Shown piece by piece: positions 1 to 11,600 of a stretch of 64,000 nucleotides of DNA; within the stretch, counting starts at the first letter, position 1, and each line of letters opens with the position of its first letter. The DNA comes from Malania oleifera (lineage: Eukaryota; Streptophyta; Magnoliopsida; Santalales; Ximeniaceae). The stretch spans positions 2,646,001-2,710,000 of the forward strand of contig NC_080422.1 of the NCBI RefSeq assembly GCF_029873635.1. Direction: 5' to 3'. The position numbers and the translations under genes were made by a program. The notes beneath the pieces were generated by a model that was given only the letters and a program-made list of their open reading frames with translations, did not search any database and had not been told where the DNA came from.

Positions 1-113
1 TATAAATATTATATTATTCATATGAATATATCAATATTTGTCAATTATGTTTAACAAATAATAGAAAATAATGTGTTAAATTATGATATTATTGTTGAAA
101 CTAATTATCGAAC
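1..113. repeat. dispersed repeat, copy 1 (pairs with 6711-6815)
   Basis: The first ~110 bases of the window recur, with a few substitutions and a short indel, at 6711-6815 in the same orientation. Shared words include TATAAATATTATATTATTCA and CAATATTTGTCAATT. The match starts at the first base shown, so the repeat probably extends to the left outside the window. No coding content is seen. It may be part of an old transposon or a segmental duplication; the family is not recognised. Confidence 0.7.
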
Positions 114-159
114 TACGTACATCGTGTATGAACATATATATATGACAATTAATTTTAAT

Positions 160-2330
160 AAAAACATACAAAAAAAGTTAAACCAATATATTGTTTATAT
201 TATGTATTTTAAAGGTAATGTTTAATGAAATAGTAAATTCCAAAAATGTCTTATGCATTCTTAATAATAGGGTCATATTTACAATTTCATATTAAAATGA
301 TATATTGTTGCAATTTTACATTGTTATGATTGATATTAATATTTAGATTCTCCCATTATCGGTATTCATTATCAAAGTTCAAAACTCAAATTCGTTTGTT
401 ATTTTTGGACAATTTTATTTTCTTGAAAACATATTTAATTATTCTAATGTTATCAGCATATAATTCAAACTTTTAATTATTATTATTTTTAATTTACCTC
501 ATATGTTATATGATTTTTGAACCCTTCGAGTTCATGTACAGCTAACACGTGGCACAAACAATTTTTTTTTCATTCCACCCACTTTTATTGTTGGATGCAG
601 GTGGATCCATCTTCTTTTTCATTTTTTCTTTTTTATTTTCTTTTCAATCGTTTTTTATTTTTTATACATGACATTCCGACAAAAGAAAGGGGTCCTACTG
701 TTGGCCTCCTTTAAGGAATCATCTTCGGCAACTAATGGTAAAATTTTTTTCTTTTGATTAAACATATTTAATTATTTCTTTAAATAATTATTTTCTATTG
801 TTAAAATTGTTGGCTACTAAAGGAAGCTTAGTTGATCTATTTTTTAAGTGATTTAATTGGCAATTAATCACATTAAAAACATACAAAAAAGTTATACTTA
901 AATATTATTTGTATCATATGTGTTTCAACATAATGTTTACTTTCATGCTAAAATGATATATTGTTGTAATTTTGTATTATTCAAATTATTTGCTGACCAA
1001 GAAAGTTAGGTTGATATGTTTTTGTCGTGATTTAATTGACAACTAATCTCACTAAAAACACAAAAAAAAATAATTAAACTTAGCACTTTTTTGTCCTAGA
1101 AAACTTTACTTGCATAGTATTCAATAGGATCTTCAATTAATAAGAAACTTTACATCAATAACTTTTAGGTGGAAAATAAATAAATCATAAACTATAAATT
1201 TTACATACCTAAATCAACCATATTGAATCTATCGAAAATAACACTTAGAGAATTCGAAGAAATTGTTTCTACCACTTTTCTTCATTCTCTTTCCTTCCTT
1301 CACCAGATCTATGAGATTTTCTGATGATTAGAGATGTAGAGGCAAAGAGAGGACAATTCATTACTTCCTATCTTTTATTTGCAGCTAACATCACCATATA
1401 GCTAACCTTAGAACTTATGAACTTAAATTTTCTTACACTTCCTTAACTCTCATTTCCTTAGCTTAGCTTAATGTATAGCATGCCCATAATACAACTACTC
1501 CTCATAGTAGTAGCTGATTTATGTATAGAAATCTCTTCAAACTTCCACCATTAATTTCTCATATTAAATAAGCTAACATTTTAGTTAACTCATACAACCA
1601 TTAATACATATCCTTATCATAAGGGACACATTCCCTATATGTGGGACCCATATCATTCATGTGGGACATATCCTTTGGGATATAAATCCTACATTCTCTC
1701 ACTTGACCCATATGAATTATATTAATATGGATTAACAATTAACCATAATATGCACAAAACATTAGTTTAGTTATACTATTCAATGAGATTACCATAATAT
1801 CATAATTAAACAACTCATTAGCATGAGTCATGACGATAAATATCATTAGAGCAACATCTTCCTTTCCATGCACCACAATACTAATAAATTAATCCCTTAA
1901 CTATGATCCATAATAGGAAGTTATCATACTGTCTCTGTAATGTCTTTGTCAAAGATCATTTCTATTTAATAATAATTTATCTTCTTTAATTACGTAAATG
2001 ATGGTAAATAGAAATAATGTTTAGAAACACTTTTATTATTATCATTATACATGTTATAGAACAACCATAAAAATCCACTATCATACATCAATGATTACAA
2101 CAAAAACTCATGTGATCAGTATGTTCTTTAAATGTTTTTTGTGTCAATCCCTTCTTTAAAAGATCTGCTATCATGAGCTCAACCCTTATAGATTGTCTAT
2201 TCCATATATATTTTTCCTATACACTTTTACTAATAGTAAACTATTATATTTACGTTCAAGCTCCATGCAAAAATTATATTGTTGCAATTTTGTATTGTCA
2301 ACATCGATCTTAATATTTAGGTTTATTTTT
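160..2330. repeat. three degenerate copies of a short AT-rich unit
   Basis: Related segments lie at about 160-360, 860-1010 and 2225-2330. Each carries the words ATATTGTTGCAATTTT or a near variant, and the first two also share AAAAACATACAAAAAA followed by AAGTTA or a variant. They are diverged and non-coding. The third copy lies just beyond the copia tail at 1085-2200, so that element may have inserted into an older repeat tract. Family unknown. Confidence 0.45.
1085..2200 (-). mobile_element. Ty1/copia fossil, 3' end (RNase H tail, PPT, LTR)
   Basis: Read on the minus strand, 2200-2050 resembles the C-terminus of a copia polyprotein (an IADLLKKGLTQK stretch, like the usual ADPLTKGL segment at the RNase H end). 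A purine tract follows at 1708-1694, then an LTR starting TGTAGGATTT at 1693. The LTR probably runs down to about 1085; its far end is not defined here. Only the 3' part of the element is in the window and it is decayed. No matching 5' LTR was found. Confidence 0.5.
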
Positions 2331-2336
2331 TTAACT

Positions 2337-2341
<5 letters not shown>

Positions 2342-2376
<35 letters not shown>
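2342..2376. repeat. (TA)n microsatellite
   Basis: Uninterrupted AT dinucleotides over about 35 bp. Similar TA runs occur at 4499-4520, 22108-22132 and 51411-51450. Confidence 0.95.
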
Positions 2377-2379
<3 letters not shown>

Positions 2380-2384
2380 CGTGC

Positions 2385-2920
2385 CATAGAGCACAAGTTG
2401 CTATGTATAGATTATTATGGTACATAAGTTTGCTATTAATTAACAAATGACTTATATTTTAAATAGAATTAATTTTAATTAATTAGTGGTCTGGCCTCAC
2501 TTATTTTTTTAATAAATTATTTTGCAATTATATGAGTGTGAACTGTGAAATGGTGCATGGATGCAATTAAAAAAATAAAAATTAACGATTAATTTAATCC
2601 GACGTCGGTGTCCCTTGTAATGAGGAGCAAACAATTATTATTGAAACCGATGGTTGAGTCAATTGTTCTCATTAGTAAATTCAAACAAAGTTGGCTGTCT
2701 CGTAGTCCGAATCACTACTCATTAAAAAAGGAAGGCTCTGGTCCGGACCACTTTAGCTGACGCCCACCCTTTTGGACGGAATGCAACAGCTTCAATTTAA
2801 ACTGAAATTACAAAAATGTCCCCCAAATTTTCAGTTAGTATATAATAAAAATAAAAGAAAAAAATCTATTCAAGTAGAAGGGAGATTTATGTCTTTCACC
2901 TTAACAGAATTATGTTTTTC
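2385..2920. other. intergenic, no gene seen
   Basis: AT-rich sequence with a slightly GC-richer patch at 2600-2780. No ORF with family resemblance, no RNA gene and no clear element was recognised. Confidence 0.6.
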
Positions 2921-2924
2921 TCAT

Positions 2925-3058
2925 AATCGAATCAAAAATCAAATACTTGAATTTATTTCATTTTTGAAACTGAACCGAACCAAACTACAAATTAATCGAA
3001 CTAAACTAATCAAATTCGGTCCATTAATTTGGTTAAAACCAAATTATGCTCACTCCTA
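2925..3058 (-). mobile_element. hAT-like non-autonomous element remnant
   Basis: The segment is dominated by AACCGAACCAAA / AATTTGGTTAAAACC words and ends in TGCTCACTCCTAAT, the complement of ATTAGGAGTGAGCA. Plant hAT-derived MITEs commonly begin TAGGGGTGAGCA followed by GGTT-rich sequence, and a related start is seen at 4569. The left end is not clear. Assignment rests on this terminus only. Confidence 0.35.
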
Positions 3059-3059
3059 A

Positions 3060-3800
3060 TTTGAAAAATGAAAATTCTTAAGGTAAAGAAAGAAAAGGAG
3101 AATATGAAGTAATTCACCTTTTTTATATTCAGTTATTGAAAAAAGTAAGAAAAAAAATAAATAATATATCAAATTGATGAATAAAAAGATGAGTTTATGA
3201 ATCATTTATATTTGTTTTTCTTAATTTTTAACTATTTTAAAATAAATTTTTATTTTTAATAGTATTTGGTATAAAAACATAAAAAATGAATTTTTTTCTT
3301 ATTTTATTTTCCTTTCTTTTTCTCAACCAAAACCCTTTTTCCAAACAGACCATAAGGGAGTTCCTGAAATTTATGAAATATAAAGAAAAATCATTACTTT
3401 TTTTTTGTTGAACCTCAAGAAAGTTAGTGTCTTTTATCCAAAATTCCCAAACGCAATGTAATTATATTTTAAATATATTAGTTGTAGCTTATTGATGACT
3501 TGCTAAAACATACTTCAATAATGGAAATCAAAGTAAAATGTCAATAAAATGTTTATATAATTAATTCAAATTTAAAGATTTTTTTTATAATTTTAAAAAT
3601 TAAATAGATCGCAATAGGAAATGGTCCCAATTTTTAATGTCAAGACTTGGGGGTTTGTGCCCTTCAACCACTATATAAACTATGAACCAAAATGACATTT
3701 GATAATTGATATGTTAAGATTTCATCCTAAAAAATAATCAAAATTGTTTAATTCATTTCATATAAAATATTTACATCATTCTCAATAAAATGTGCATATA
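3060..3800. other. intergenic, no gene seen
   Basis: AT-rich sequence with homopolymer runs. No recognisable coding segment or element end was found. Confidence 0.6.
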
Positions 3801-3812
3801 AAATTATACTAA

Positions 3813-4016
3813 GCCTATTTGGGTTTGATCATGTGGTAAGGACGAAGTTGGATTTTACCAATCTCAAGGTTACAGGTTCGATTCCAAACGAGTGATTTGC
3901 TTAACAAATTAATAAGAATGATAAGTAATGCTATTTTCATCCCCCAATTTGCTGTCGTTTGGGCAAGTTTGAAGGGCTTGCCCAAGTTAGAGTTCCAGAC
4001 TTTCATAAAAAAAAAA
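3813..4016 (+). mobile_element. tRNA-derived SINE with target-site duplication
   Basis: A short insertion of about 200 bp. An A-box-like segment lies around 3826-3836 and a perfect Pol III B box, GGTTCGATTCC, is at 3875-3885, about 40 bp downstream as in tRNA-derived SINEs. The 3' end is a run of ten A residues at 4007-4016. The flanks AAATTATACTAA (3801-3812) and AAATTATGCTAA (4014-4025) form a 12-bp duplication with one mismatch. The body is too long and lacks a cloverleaf, so it is not a functional tRNA gene. The minus-strand reading frame across it is incidental. Confidence 0.85.
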
Positions 4017-4025
4017 TTATGCTAA

Positions 4026-4350
4026 AAACTTTTTATATATTAGTTCACCTAAATTAAAACAACAACCAATATCCCACATTCAAATGTCGAAGGAGAATTT
4101 GCTATTAAAAATAGTCGCCAAAAAGTCCAAAATTAAAATATTATTATTAATTAAATGAATTAAATAAAAAATTACAAAAATAAATAAAATCTTTAATGTT
4201 TAAAAAATGCGTACTCATCTATATCCCTACTAATCACATCAAGTTCAAATCATACACCCCATATGATTGCATATTTTCGATCTTGAACAGTTTTAAGCAG
4301 AAGGAAAATTTGTAACATCATAAAAAGGCCATTGCAGAAGAGGAAGATGT
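4026..4350. other. intergenic, no gene seen
   Basis: AT-rich sequence between the SINE and the hAT-like remnants; nothing recognisable. Confidence 0.55.
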
Positions 4351-4356
4351 TACATT

Positions 4357-5095
4357 TGTCTAGGAGTGACCATTTAGTCGGTTAAAAAATCTCATTAACC
4401 AAATCGATCGAAATTCCATATTAACTGAACTCAAAATCGACAAAACCGAATTTCGGTTAAATCAGTTAATCAATTTTAATTGATTTAATATTTATATTTA
4501 TATATATATATATATATATAGTATAAATTATGAAGGTCTAAGTGAATTGTTGAAAGGACATTTGTACTAGGGGTAAGCATGGTTTAATTAATTGAACCAT
4601 ACCTCTTGAATTGAATCGAAATTTTGGTTTGTTGAAAATATGAACCAAAACAACCATTTAAAATGGTTAATTGATATTCAGTTAATTGATTTTTGGACCA
4701 TCCAATGGTTAATCAAATCAAACCGTTAAACATAATTTAAAATTTTAAAGTCACTAAAAATAATATTTTTTTTACATACTAATCAACATGTAGATTTAAA
4801 TTATTCATCATTAAAATTCAAGTATCAATGTTAGTACAACATAAAATTTAAATTTAAATTATTAAAATATTATATGATATTATATTTAACATATATTTTT
4901 TTATATACATTTATAATATACCGGTTCAGGTCAATTAATTGTAGTTATTAAAAGTTTTGAAACAATAAAAAATAAAAAATCCTGAACAGAATCCAAAAAT
5001 AAAAAATGGCTACCCTCTTTTTAAGTTCGATTTGATTTGCTTTTGCGTCTTGGTTCGATTTTTTTTATTTTTCTCGCCCCCTAATTTGTACAAAT
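4357..5095 (+). mobile_element. hAT-like non-autonomous remnants, nested or tandem
   Basis: Two starts of the TAGGGGTGAGCA type are visible, at about 4357 (TAGGAGTGACCATTT) and 4569 (TAGGGGTAAGCATGG). Both are followed by CGGTT/AACCG-rich sequence, as in common plant hAT-type MITEs. A degenerate complementary end is at about 5078-5091 (TCTCGCCCCCTAATT). The second copy could therefore span 4569-5091. No transposase is present and the 8-bp duplications expected for hAT could not be confirmed. Confidence 0.4.
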
Positions 5096-5149
5096 TATAA
5101 TTAACCAAAAAAGGAAATTATTTATAATAATTTAGAAAAAAAAAAAAAA

Positions 5150-5360
5150 AATAGAGTGCGCCATGGGGATGGGCCCAAGGATCGACGCCATAGCTGCTGC
5201 CTGCTGACCAGCACGTGCAGTATTAAAAATTTTAGAGGCGGGTCGGTGGTGGGCCCAATTTTCGAATTGGATGGTCGGTTTCTTTATATATGTTCATAGT
5301 ACTATACCATATAAATATAAACTTCAGATTCCGCTGTTTTATTGGGTCACGTGGATTTAA
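5150..5360. promoter_or_regulatory. GC-richer patch with CACGTG and GGGCCC motifs, no adjacent ORF
   Basis: This patch stands out from the AT-rich surroundings. It contains CACGTG at about 5212 and 5348, TGGGCCCA at about 5171 and 5251, and TTTATATATG near 5283. Such words are typical of plant promoters, but no coding segment lies on either side. It may be a promoter relic or an unannotated non-coding transcript start. Confidence 0.25.
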
Positions 5361-5899
5361 AATTTTAAAATTTTATTTTATTGAATTTATCCTTAATTGC
5401 TTATTAAGTAATATAATGCAGTAATATACTCATTGAACTTGCACATTTGTATTATTATGGGTAAAGAATATTCCCATCTCTTTTGAAACTCACAAAATAT
5501 TTTTAAAAAATTAAATTTATTTTTATATTTAACTATAAAAAATAATAAAAATTAAATATATATTAAATCATAAACAAAATTGTATTTTAATAAGTTTTAG
5601 TGTTTAATAATATTTGGTCATTGATATAAGGAGAAAGTTTTAAAAAATTCTTTTTTTTTTTAAATTTTTTATCAAACAAATCATTTGAAATGAAATATAA
5701 GGGAACTATAAATCAAAATACGAGTGAAATGAGTAATTATTCTAAAACTCATCAAATTTGGTTGAAGTTAAGTTTTTAATTATGTGAAATCAACATCATT
5801 TGTTATGGGGGTTGAGCAATAATTTTACTAAAGAAATTTTTTTAAATGGGTTCAGCTCAATCACTTTCCATTACTTTCTTTGTCAATACATTTTATTAA
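5361..5899. other. intergenic, no gene seen
   Basis: AT-rich sequence; no ORF or element end recognised. Confidence 0.6.
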
Positions 5900-5907
5900 A
5901 AAATTAA

Positions 5908-6193
5908 GAATAAATTATACTGACCTCTCCAAGATTTGACAAAAAGACACTATCCTCCCCTAAGGTTTCAAAATTTTAGATATCTCTCCTGAAATTTCAA
6001 GAAATTCAAAAGCTTCCTTGAGGTTTGTCAAAAAGAAACAAACCTCTCCTTGTATTTTGCAAATAGATAAATTTCTGGAGGATATGATTGTGTCTTTTTG
6101 GTAAACATCAAAAGGGGTCTGTGGTATTTTTTTAAACATTAAGAGAGTTAATGGAATTGTTGAAACCTTAGGGTAAGTCAGTATATTTTGCCT
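5908..6193. mobile_element. MITE with imperfect terminal inverted repeats (Mutator-like)
   Basis: A 286-bp element. Its left end contains AAATTATACTGACC and its right end, read on the other strand, AAAATATACTGACT; the inner parts also pair (AAAAAGACAC near both ends). It is flanked by AAAATTAA at 5900-5907 and 6194-6201, an 8-bp direct repeat that becomes 9 bp with one mismatch, which fits Mutator-type duplications. There is no ORF, so it must be non-autonomous. The superfamily call is inferred from duplication size and the long inverted repeat. Confidence 0.65.
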
Positions 6194-6201
6194 AAAATTA
6201 A

Positions 6202-7080
6202 TCTAAATTATTTGTTCTTTCTTTCTTTCTCTATGACTTATGTTTATATCCACTAATAGTTTTTATTTATATTATTCAAAAATGTAAAAATATATATAGG
6301 ATTGCATTTTCTATTTACATACATTATATACATTAAAATTGAAAAAATGATTGAAATTATTTTTAAAATATTCAATACAATATGTACAATACAATTTTTC
6401 TCACCTAATTTTCACCAAAAGTTTCAAACAACAAAATATTGCAATTATATATAAATATATATTTATATATAAATACATAAATGCATATAAATTTAATAAA
6501 TGTTCAACTTCCCATATGTTATAAAATAAAGCATTAAAATATCACTCAAATTTTAAATTTCAAATTTTCATTCAATATTAGTATGGTATATGTCTGTATT
6601 TTATTTTTCGCAATTACTATTATATTTAAATTAATCATCTGCAAATAAATTTTTATCATAATATACATCCCAACAACATTTTTAAAATAATATATATTAT
6701 ATGCATTTTTTATAAATATTATATTATTCATATAAATTTATCAATATTTGTCAATTTTGTTGAACAAATAATGTGTTAAATTATCATATTATTATTAAAA
6801 CAAATTATTGAAATATATATGTATGCTTAGTGCGAAGTGCAAGCTAATTTTACCAGTTTATACTAAGTTCAAATTGCCATTATGTCATGATTTTGAGTCT
6901 TCATATGTAAAAAGATGTAATTGGAGCCCCTAATGGAATAATCTAACAATAAGAAAAAAAAGAGTCAAATTAACTTCTAAATTATTTGAAACGTATTCAA
7001 GCTTGACCTATTCGAGTAGTGTAAGGAGTAGAGTTTAAAATTTTACAGTACTATTCACAAGCTTAAGATATTAGTCAATT
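6202..7080. other. intergenic; holds dispersed repeat copy 2 at 6711-6815
   Basis: AT-rich sequence. The only recognised item is the second copy of the repeat that opens the window, at 6711-6815. Confidence 0.6.
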
Positions 7081-7085
7081 TTTAT

Positions 7086-7917
7086 AAAGAACTAAACTTA
7101 CACCCACTAAGTTATATTATGCATTACAAATGCACCCTTAAATTTTTAAAAACGATACTTACACCCCTAAACTATCGAAGGGGGTAATGGAGTTAAAATT
7201 CATTAACTAAAATAATAAAATATTTGTATACCCTTTTATTTTAATTTTACTTGATCTAATTTAGTAACAACTTTTTGGCGTCAAGAATCAAACAACCTTA
7301 GGACTGTCAAAACTTTTTCGAATTTTCAAATATCATTTATATTCATGATATATAAAATGCATCAAATTTTATGAATAAATAAAAAATTATTTCGCTTATT
7401 AAGTTGGGTTATTTCTTTAATTAAATTTTATTAAATAGTACAATGTAATTCATAAGATATATGTTATGTGAATTAGTAAAAGCTATAATATATGTTATTT
7501 ATTAAAATATATTGTACTACCCATTTAATTCCTCAAATTTCTATCCTTTTTTTATTCTTATAGTTTAATTAATATTTCTATGTTTTTAATATAATATTTC
7601 TTTTGTTTTTTTGTGCAAAAAATAATTTCTTGTCTTTTTTCCCTTATGGGCATCTTTTTGCTCTCATTTTTGTAAAATTTATTAATAATATTTCTTAAAT
7701 TTATAAGGGTAATTTTATCTTAAAAAACTATTAACCAATATTTGTGTCATAGGACATTACAATATTCGTTACATTTAACTATTTTTTTTATTAACAAAAG
7801 CATATATTTTATTTTTTTTACAATCATGAAGATAATTTAGAGGGTGCAAGTATCTTTTTTAGAAGTTTAAGACAGCATTTGTATATAGATAATAGAGTTT
7901 AAGAGGCATAACCTTAT
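7086..7917. mobile_element. foldback-type element with ~85-bp inverted ends
   Basis: The left end (about 7090-7175) and the right end (about 7917-7835, read on the other strand) match over roughly 85 bp. Shared words include ACAAATGC and GATACTTACACC versus GATACTTGCACC. The ~660-bp interior is AT-rich without a coding frame. The long inverted ends and no ORF fit a non-autonomous Mutator-like or other foldback MITE. Exact ends and target duplication are not resolved. Confidence 0.6.
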
Positions 7918-8462
7918 GTTTGGATAGATTTTAGATTTAGAGTGGTATTATTGAATTTAGATAAAATGCAATACAAAATTGCATTGAAAATTTTTCAAAT
8001 TCAACCAAATCTAAATCTAAAATTCGAAATCTATATTTCCAAGTGTGAAATAAGCTATTTTTCTCTTTTTTATTTATTTTATTTTTAAATTACTAGTGTG
8101 TATATATGATTCAATAATCAAATAAAGTTTCATCACGTCGAACTCAAGTTTTAAGTCAGTTCAAACTCAACACTATTAACTCACATGGACACACATAATG
8201 AAGGTTTTGAATTGAATTGAATTCGTTTGTTGCATGATCTCAAACTCTTAACTCCATTTGAATACACTCCAAGACAGCCATACTCAAGGAACCCTTCATT
8301 ATGTGTGTCCATGTGTGCACGCACGTATGAGAGAGAGAGAGAGAGAATACATGAATAAAAACAATTGAGATGGCGTTATACTTCATAAATGTTGTTTGAA
8401 CATTAGACTGCATCGCGGTTACACTTCCAAGACACAGAAGAAACAAACAAGTGACCTTCACG
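7918..8462. other. 3' flank of the hydrolase gene
   Basis: AT-rich sequence with a GA microsatellite near 8328-8346. On the minus strand this is downstream of the hydrolase stop codon and probably includes its 3' UTR and polyadenylation region. No separate gene is seen. Confidence 0.5.
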
Positions 8463-8678
8463 TTGTTGCAGGTTGCAAGCGCTCTTCCCCCTCTTCTTCC
8501 ACGCCATCTGGTTTGGTGGTGGCCCTGGGGGGTGGAGGGGCTTGAGATTTTTCTCTCAGGAAATGTCATGCTGTTGTAGGCTGCAAGCGCTCTTCCCACT
8601 CTTCTTCCACACTATCTGGTTTGGTGGTGGCCCTGGGGGGTGAAGGGGCTTGAGATTTTCCTCTCTCCAAATGCTCCA
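8463..8678 (-). repeat. 108-bp tandem duplication over the hydrolase 3' coding end
   Basis: Two copies, about 8463-8570 and 8571-8678, share long runs such as TCTGGTTTGGTGGTGGCCCT with a period of 108 bp. The copy at 8571-8678 encodes the last ~35 residues of the hydrolase in frame. The other copy lies just beyond the stop codon at 8566-8568 and still has the potential to encode a very similar tail ending in its own TGA. This looks like a duplication of the end of the last exon. Confidence 0.85.
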
Positions 8679-11600
8679 GAAACTCCATCACCACAGGGTC
8701 GGTCCACGGGGCTCCAAGCGGTGCCCCGGCACCCGCAACCCACCCCAGATGGCCACCCTTCGGTGTGGTTATCAGCAGACAGTTTGGATTTTCCTGAGAT
8801 AACATGTGACAATACACTATTTGAATAAAACAGAGTGCCATGGCAAGTTTTTCACAAGCTGCCAAGATATGCTGTCTCATTCTAATGAAGAAAATTGTTT
8901 AACACGGTTGAGGTTGTCCACTGGTGGTTTTGCCGGCACATATTTGGGTTAAAATGGGTGAGCCATTTATGATCCATTTAAATAAAACGGTTCACCATCT
9001 CCATTTGTTTAAGATGGTGCACAAGAAAAACAGCTCAAGAAACCACTGCACTAACCTGGATATCTTTGCGAGGAATGCCCCTGGATGGAGCAATTGGATC
9101 ATTAGCAGCCTGCAAGTAACATCAAAATGAATTAGCACATATGACCGTCAATCCTGAATTCTCTTATCATTCTTTTCCCCAACTTGAACTCTCTATAAGA
9201 AAACTCACACTCATGATACTACAATGTGTAAAGAATTTTACAGATATCTTGCCTTCTCTTATCATTCTTTTCCCCAACTTGAACTCTCTATAAGAAAACT
9301 CACACTCATGATACTACAATGTGTAAAGAATTTTACAGATATCTTGCCTGGATGCATAGCAACGGTGTCTGGACATCTTTTATAGAATCTGCACTGCCCG
9401 AGTTAGAGTAATAGTCATTTGCTGACTTGAAACCAAATGAAACTGCAAAGAGTAGCGAAAGATGCTGTAAGTAGTCATATAGAAAAATTCAACTTTTGAT
9501 GTGGAAGAAATATGTACCTCTGGTAACTCCTTCATCAAAGTCTTTAATAGATTTGGCATTGGCAGAAAATGGGATATTATATTCACCACCAATGTCTTCA
9601 AAGAGAACAATATGTCTGCAAAACCAACAGATTCCCATGACACTCTCTACCATATGAACTTCTTTTATCCATAAATTAATTGAAAGCAGAAACTGAAAAA
9701 AATCATCACACGGTTACTTCTTGAAAATCTTGCGTAGAGCACTCGCAAGATTTTTGTCATAAACGATGTTGAAGCCTTTACGGATGTCCTCGTCTGCAAT
9801 GGCCAAACTGAAAGGATTACACAAGGACACAGCACCAGAAAGAGGGCACGTATGACAGTCCTGCAAGAACATGTAAGAAAAAATGAACAGGTTAGAAGTA
9901 GTTGAACAGACAAGAGAGAGACAGAAAAGAACTAGTTCACGCAAATAGCTCCTCAAAACCAGCCCAATATAATGACAAAAGAATTAGCGAATACATACAC
10001 AGGATCCAAACTAGTGAGTACATCAGTGAAATCATTAAAATTATAGAATCTACATCTTGCTATTTCAAACCCAAGCCCTTTTAAGATTTCTGTTATCCTC
10101 ATAAAGTCCACATCTTAAACAATGTCTACATAAGGAGATATCAGAGTAGCATGTGAGGAGTACAGATTATGAATGTCATAATTTTCAAATGGGCTAGTCT
10201 TCAAGCGAAAGTTAGGTACATTTGGTTTGCAAAATGCCAATTCTTAGTAATAGATTAGTTATAATAGGTTAGTTACAAGTAATACAAGAAATTAAGTTGG
10301 CTACTATAAATCAAATAACAATATGAACTTTTATGAGTCCATAATAAGAAATGGACAAAGAATAACTATTCCTAAATTTCCCCACTGGAATTTCTATTCC
10401 TTTCTTATTACATATTGAATGAAACAATTAGGAATATACAAAGACTAGCTTTTCCCTCAATTTCCCAATTTTATACTATATTGCATCTTATTCCAAGAAA
10501 TAACTGTTCCACAGAACCAAACGAGCCGTTAGTGAATTCAAGACTAATAAGCAGTCCCATCTCTCTCCCCATGTAATAAAAAGAATTTACTTGCCTGTGA
10601 TGAGCCAATAAAGGGTCAATGCTGTAAAGATATTTAGTAACCATGAGCAGAACTCAGTTCTGAGTGTGCCGCCGCAGCATCAAAAGTCTGCATAGTAGCC
10701 TAAATGTTGATTTATGAACTCAGTTCTGAGTGTGCCGCAGCATCAAAAGTCTGCATAGTAGCCTAAATGTTGATTTATGATGGAACATAACAATGTAACT
10801 AGACTCAATTAGACGACAATTGCGAACCTTATTTTAGGCTCAAAGTTGAGACACACAGGCACCTAAAATTACATGGCCACATCTAAGTAGAACATGCAGG
10901 ACTATTACAGATAATACAAAGTGCAAAAGTGCAGATGAAACTAAAATTACTCAACAAAAATGCATCCAAATTGGCATCTAAAGCAATGCACAAAGTTTAC
11001 ACATTTAGTTCCTTGATGATCACGACATGGAAGGGCATATCTTCACAATCCATTTGTTTATTTTCCTACATTTTCTAAGTTGTGTTTTACATGGAACTAG
11101 AAATAGGTTGAGACAACAGCAATTCAAGACTCCAAAATCTGAACCGCATCCAATCACAACTGTACTGTCACTAAACTCAGGCCGTCATGATTATATACAG
11201 TGAGAAAAAAATTTAAGTTTAAGAAAACAAAGAAAAACACTATTAACGGTGACAGGTCAAGAAGTAGAACTCAGACCAAATGCTTGATAGTTGGGTGACT
11301 TGGGTCCAATTCTGGTTTTCTTGAAAATAAAACAACTTCATTAAGAAAAGAAATAATTGCAAGAAGAAGAAGATAAGATATCCTATGTAAAAGCATTTGT
11401 TCCACTTCAGGTTACACAACCAGTTTATTAATGGGCTAAGTACATTAATTTCAGACGGTGAGGGTGAGCAGGTCTGATTTAACTCAAATTTTGCCACCTC
11501 AACTTTCAACCCTTCAATAAAGTAAAGCTCAAAGAAAAGAATGGTCCATAATTTAGAAGATATTAATTCCGATAGAGCTAACACAAATTGATTTTGAGTT

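Noticed and set aside
3826-3890. Possible tRNA gene (perfect B box)
   Set aside because: No cloverleaf can be drawn, and the segment is the head of a SINE with A tail and target duplication.
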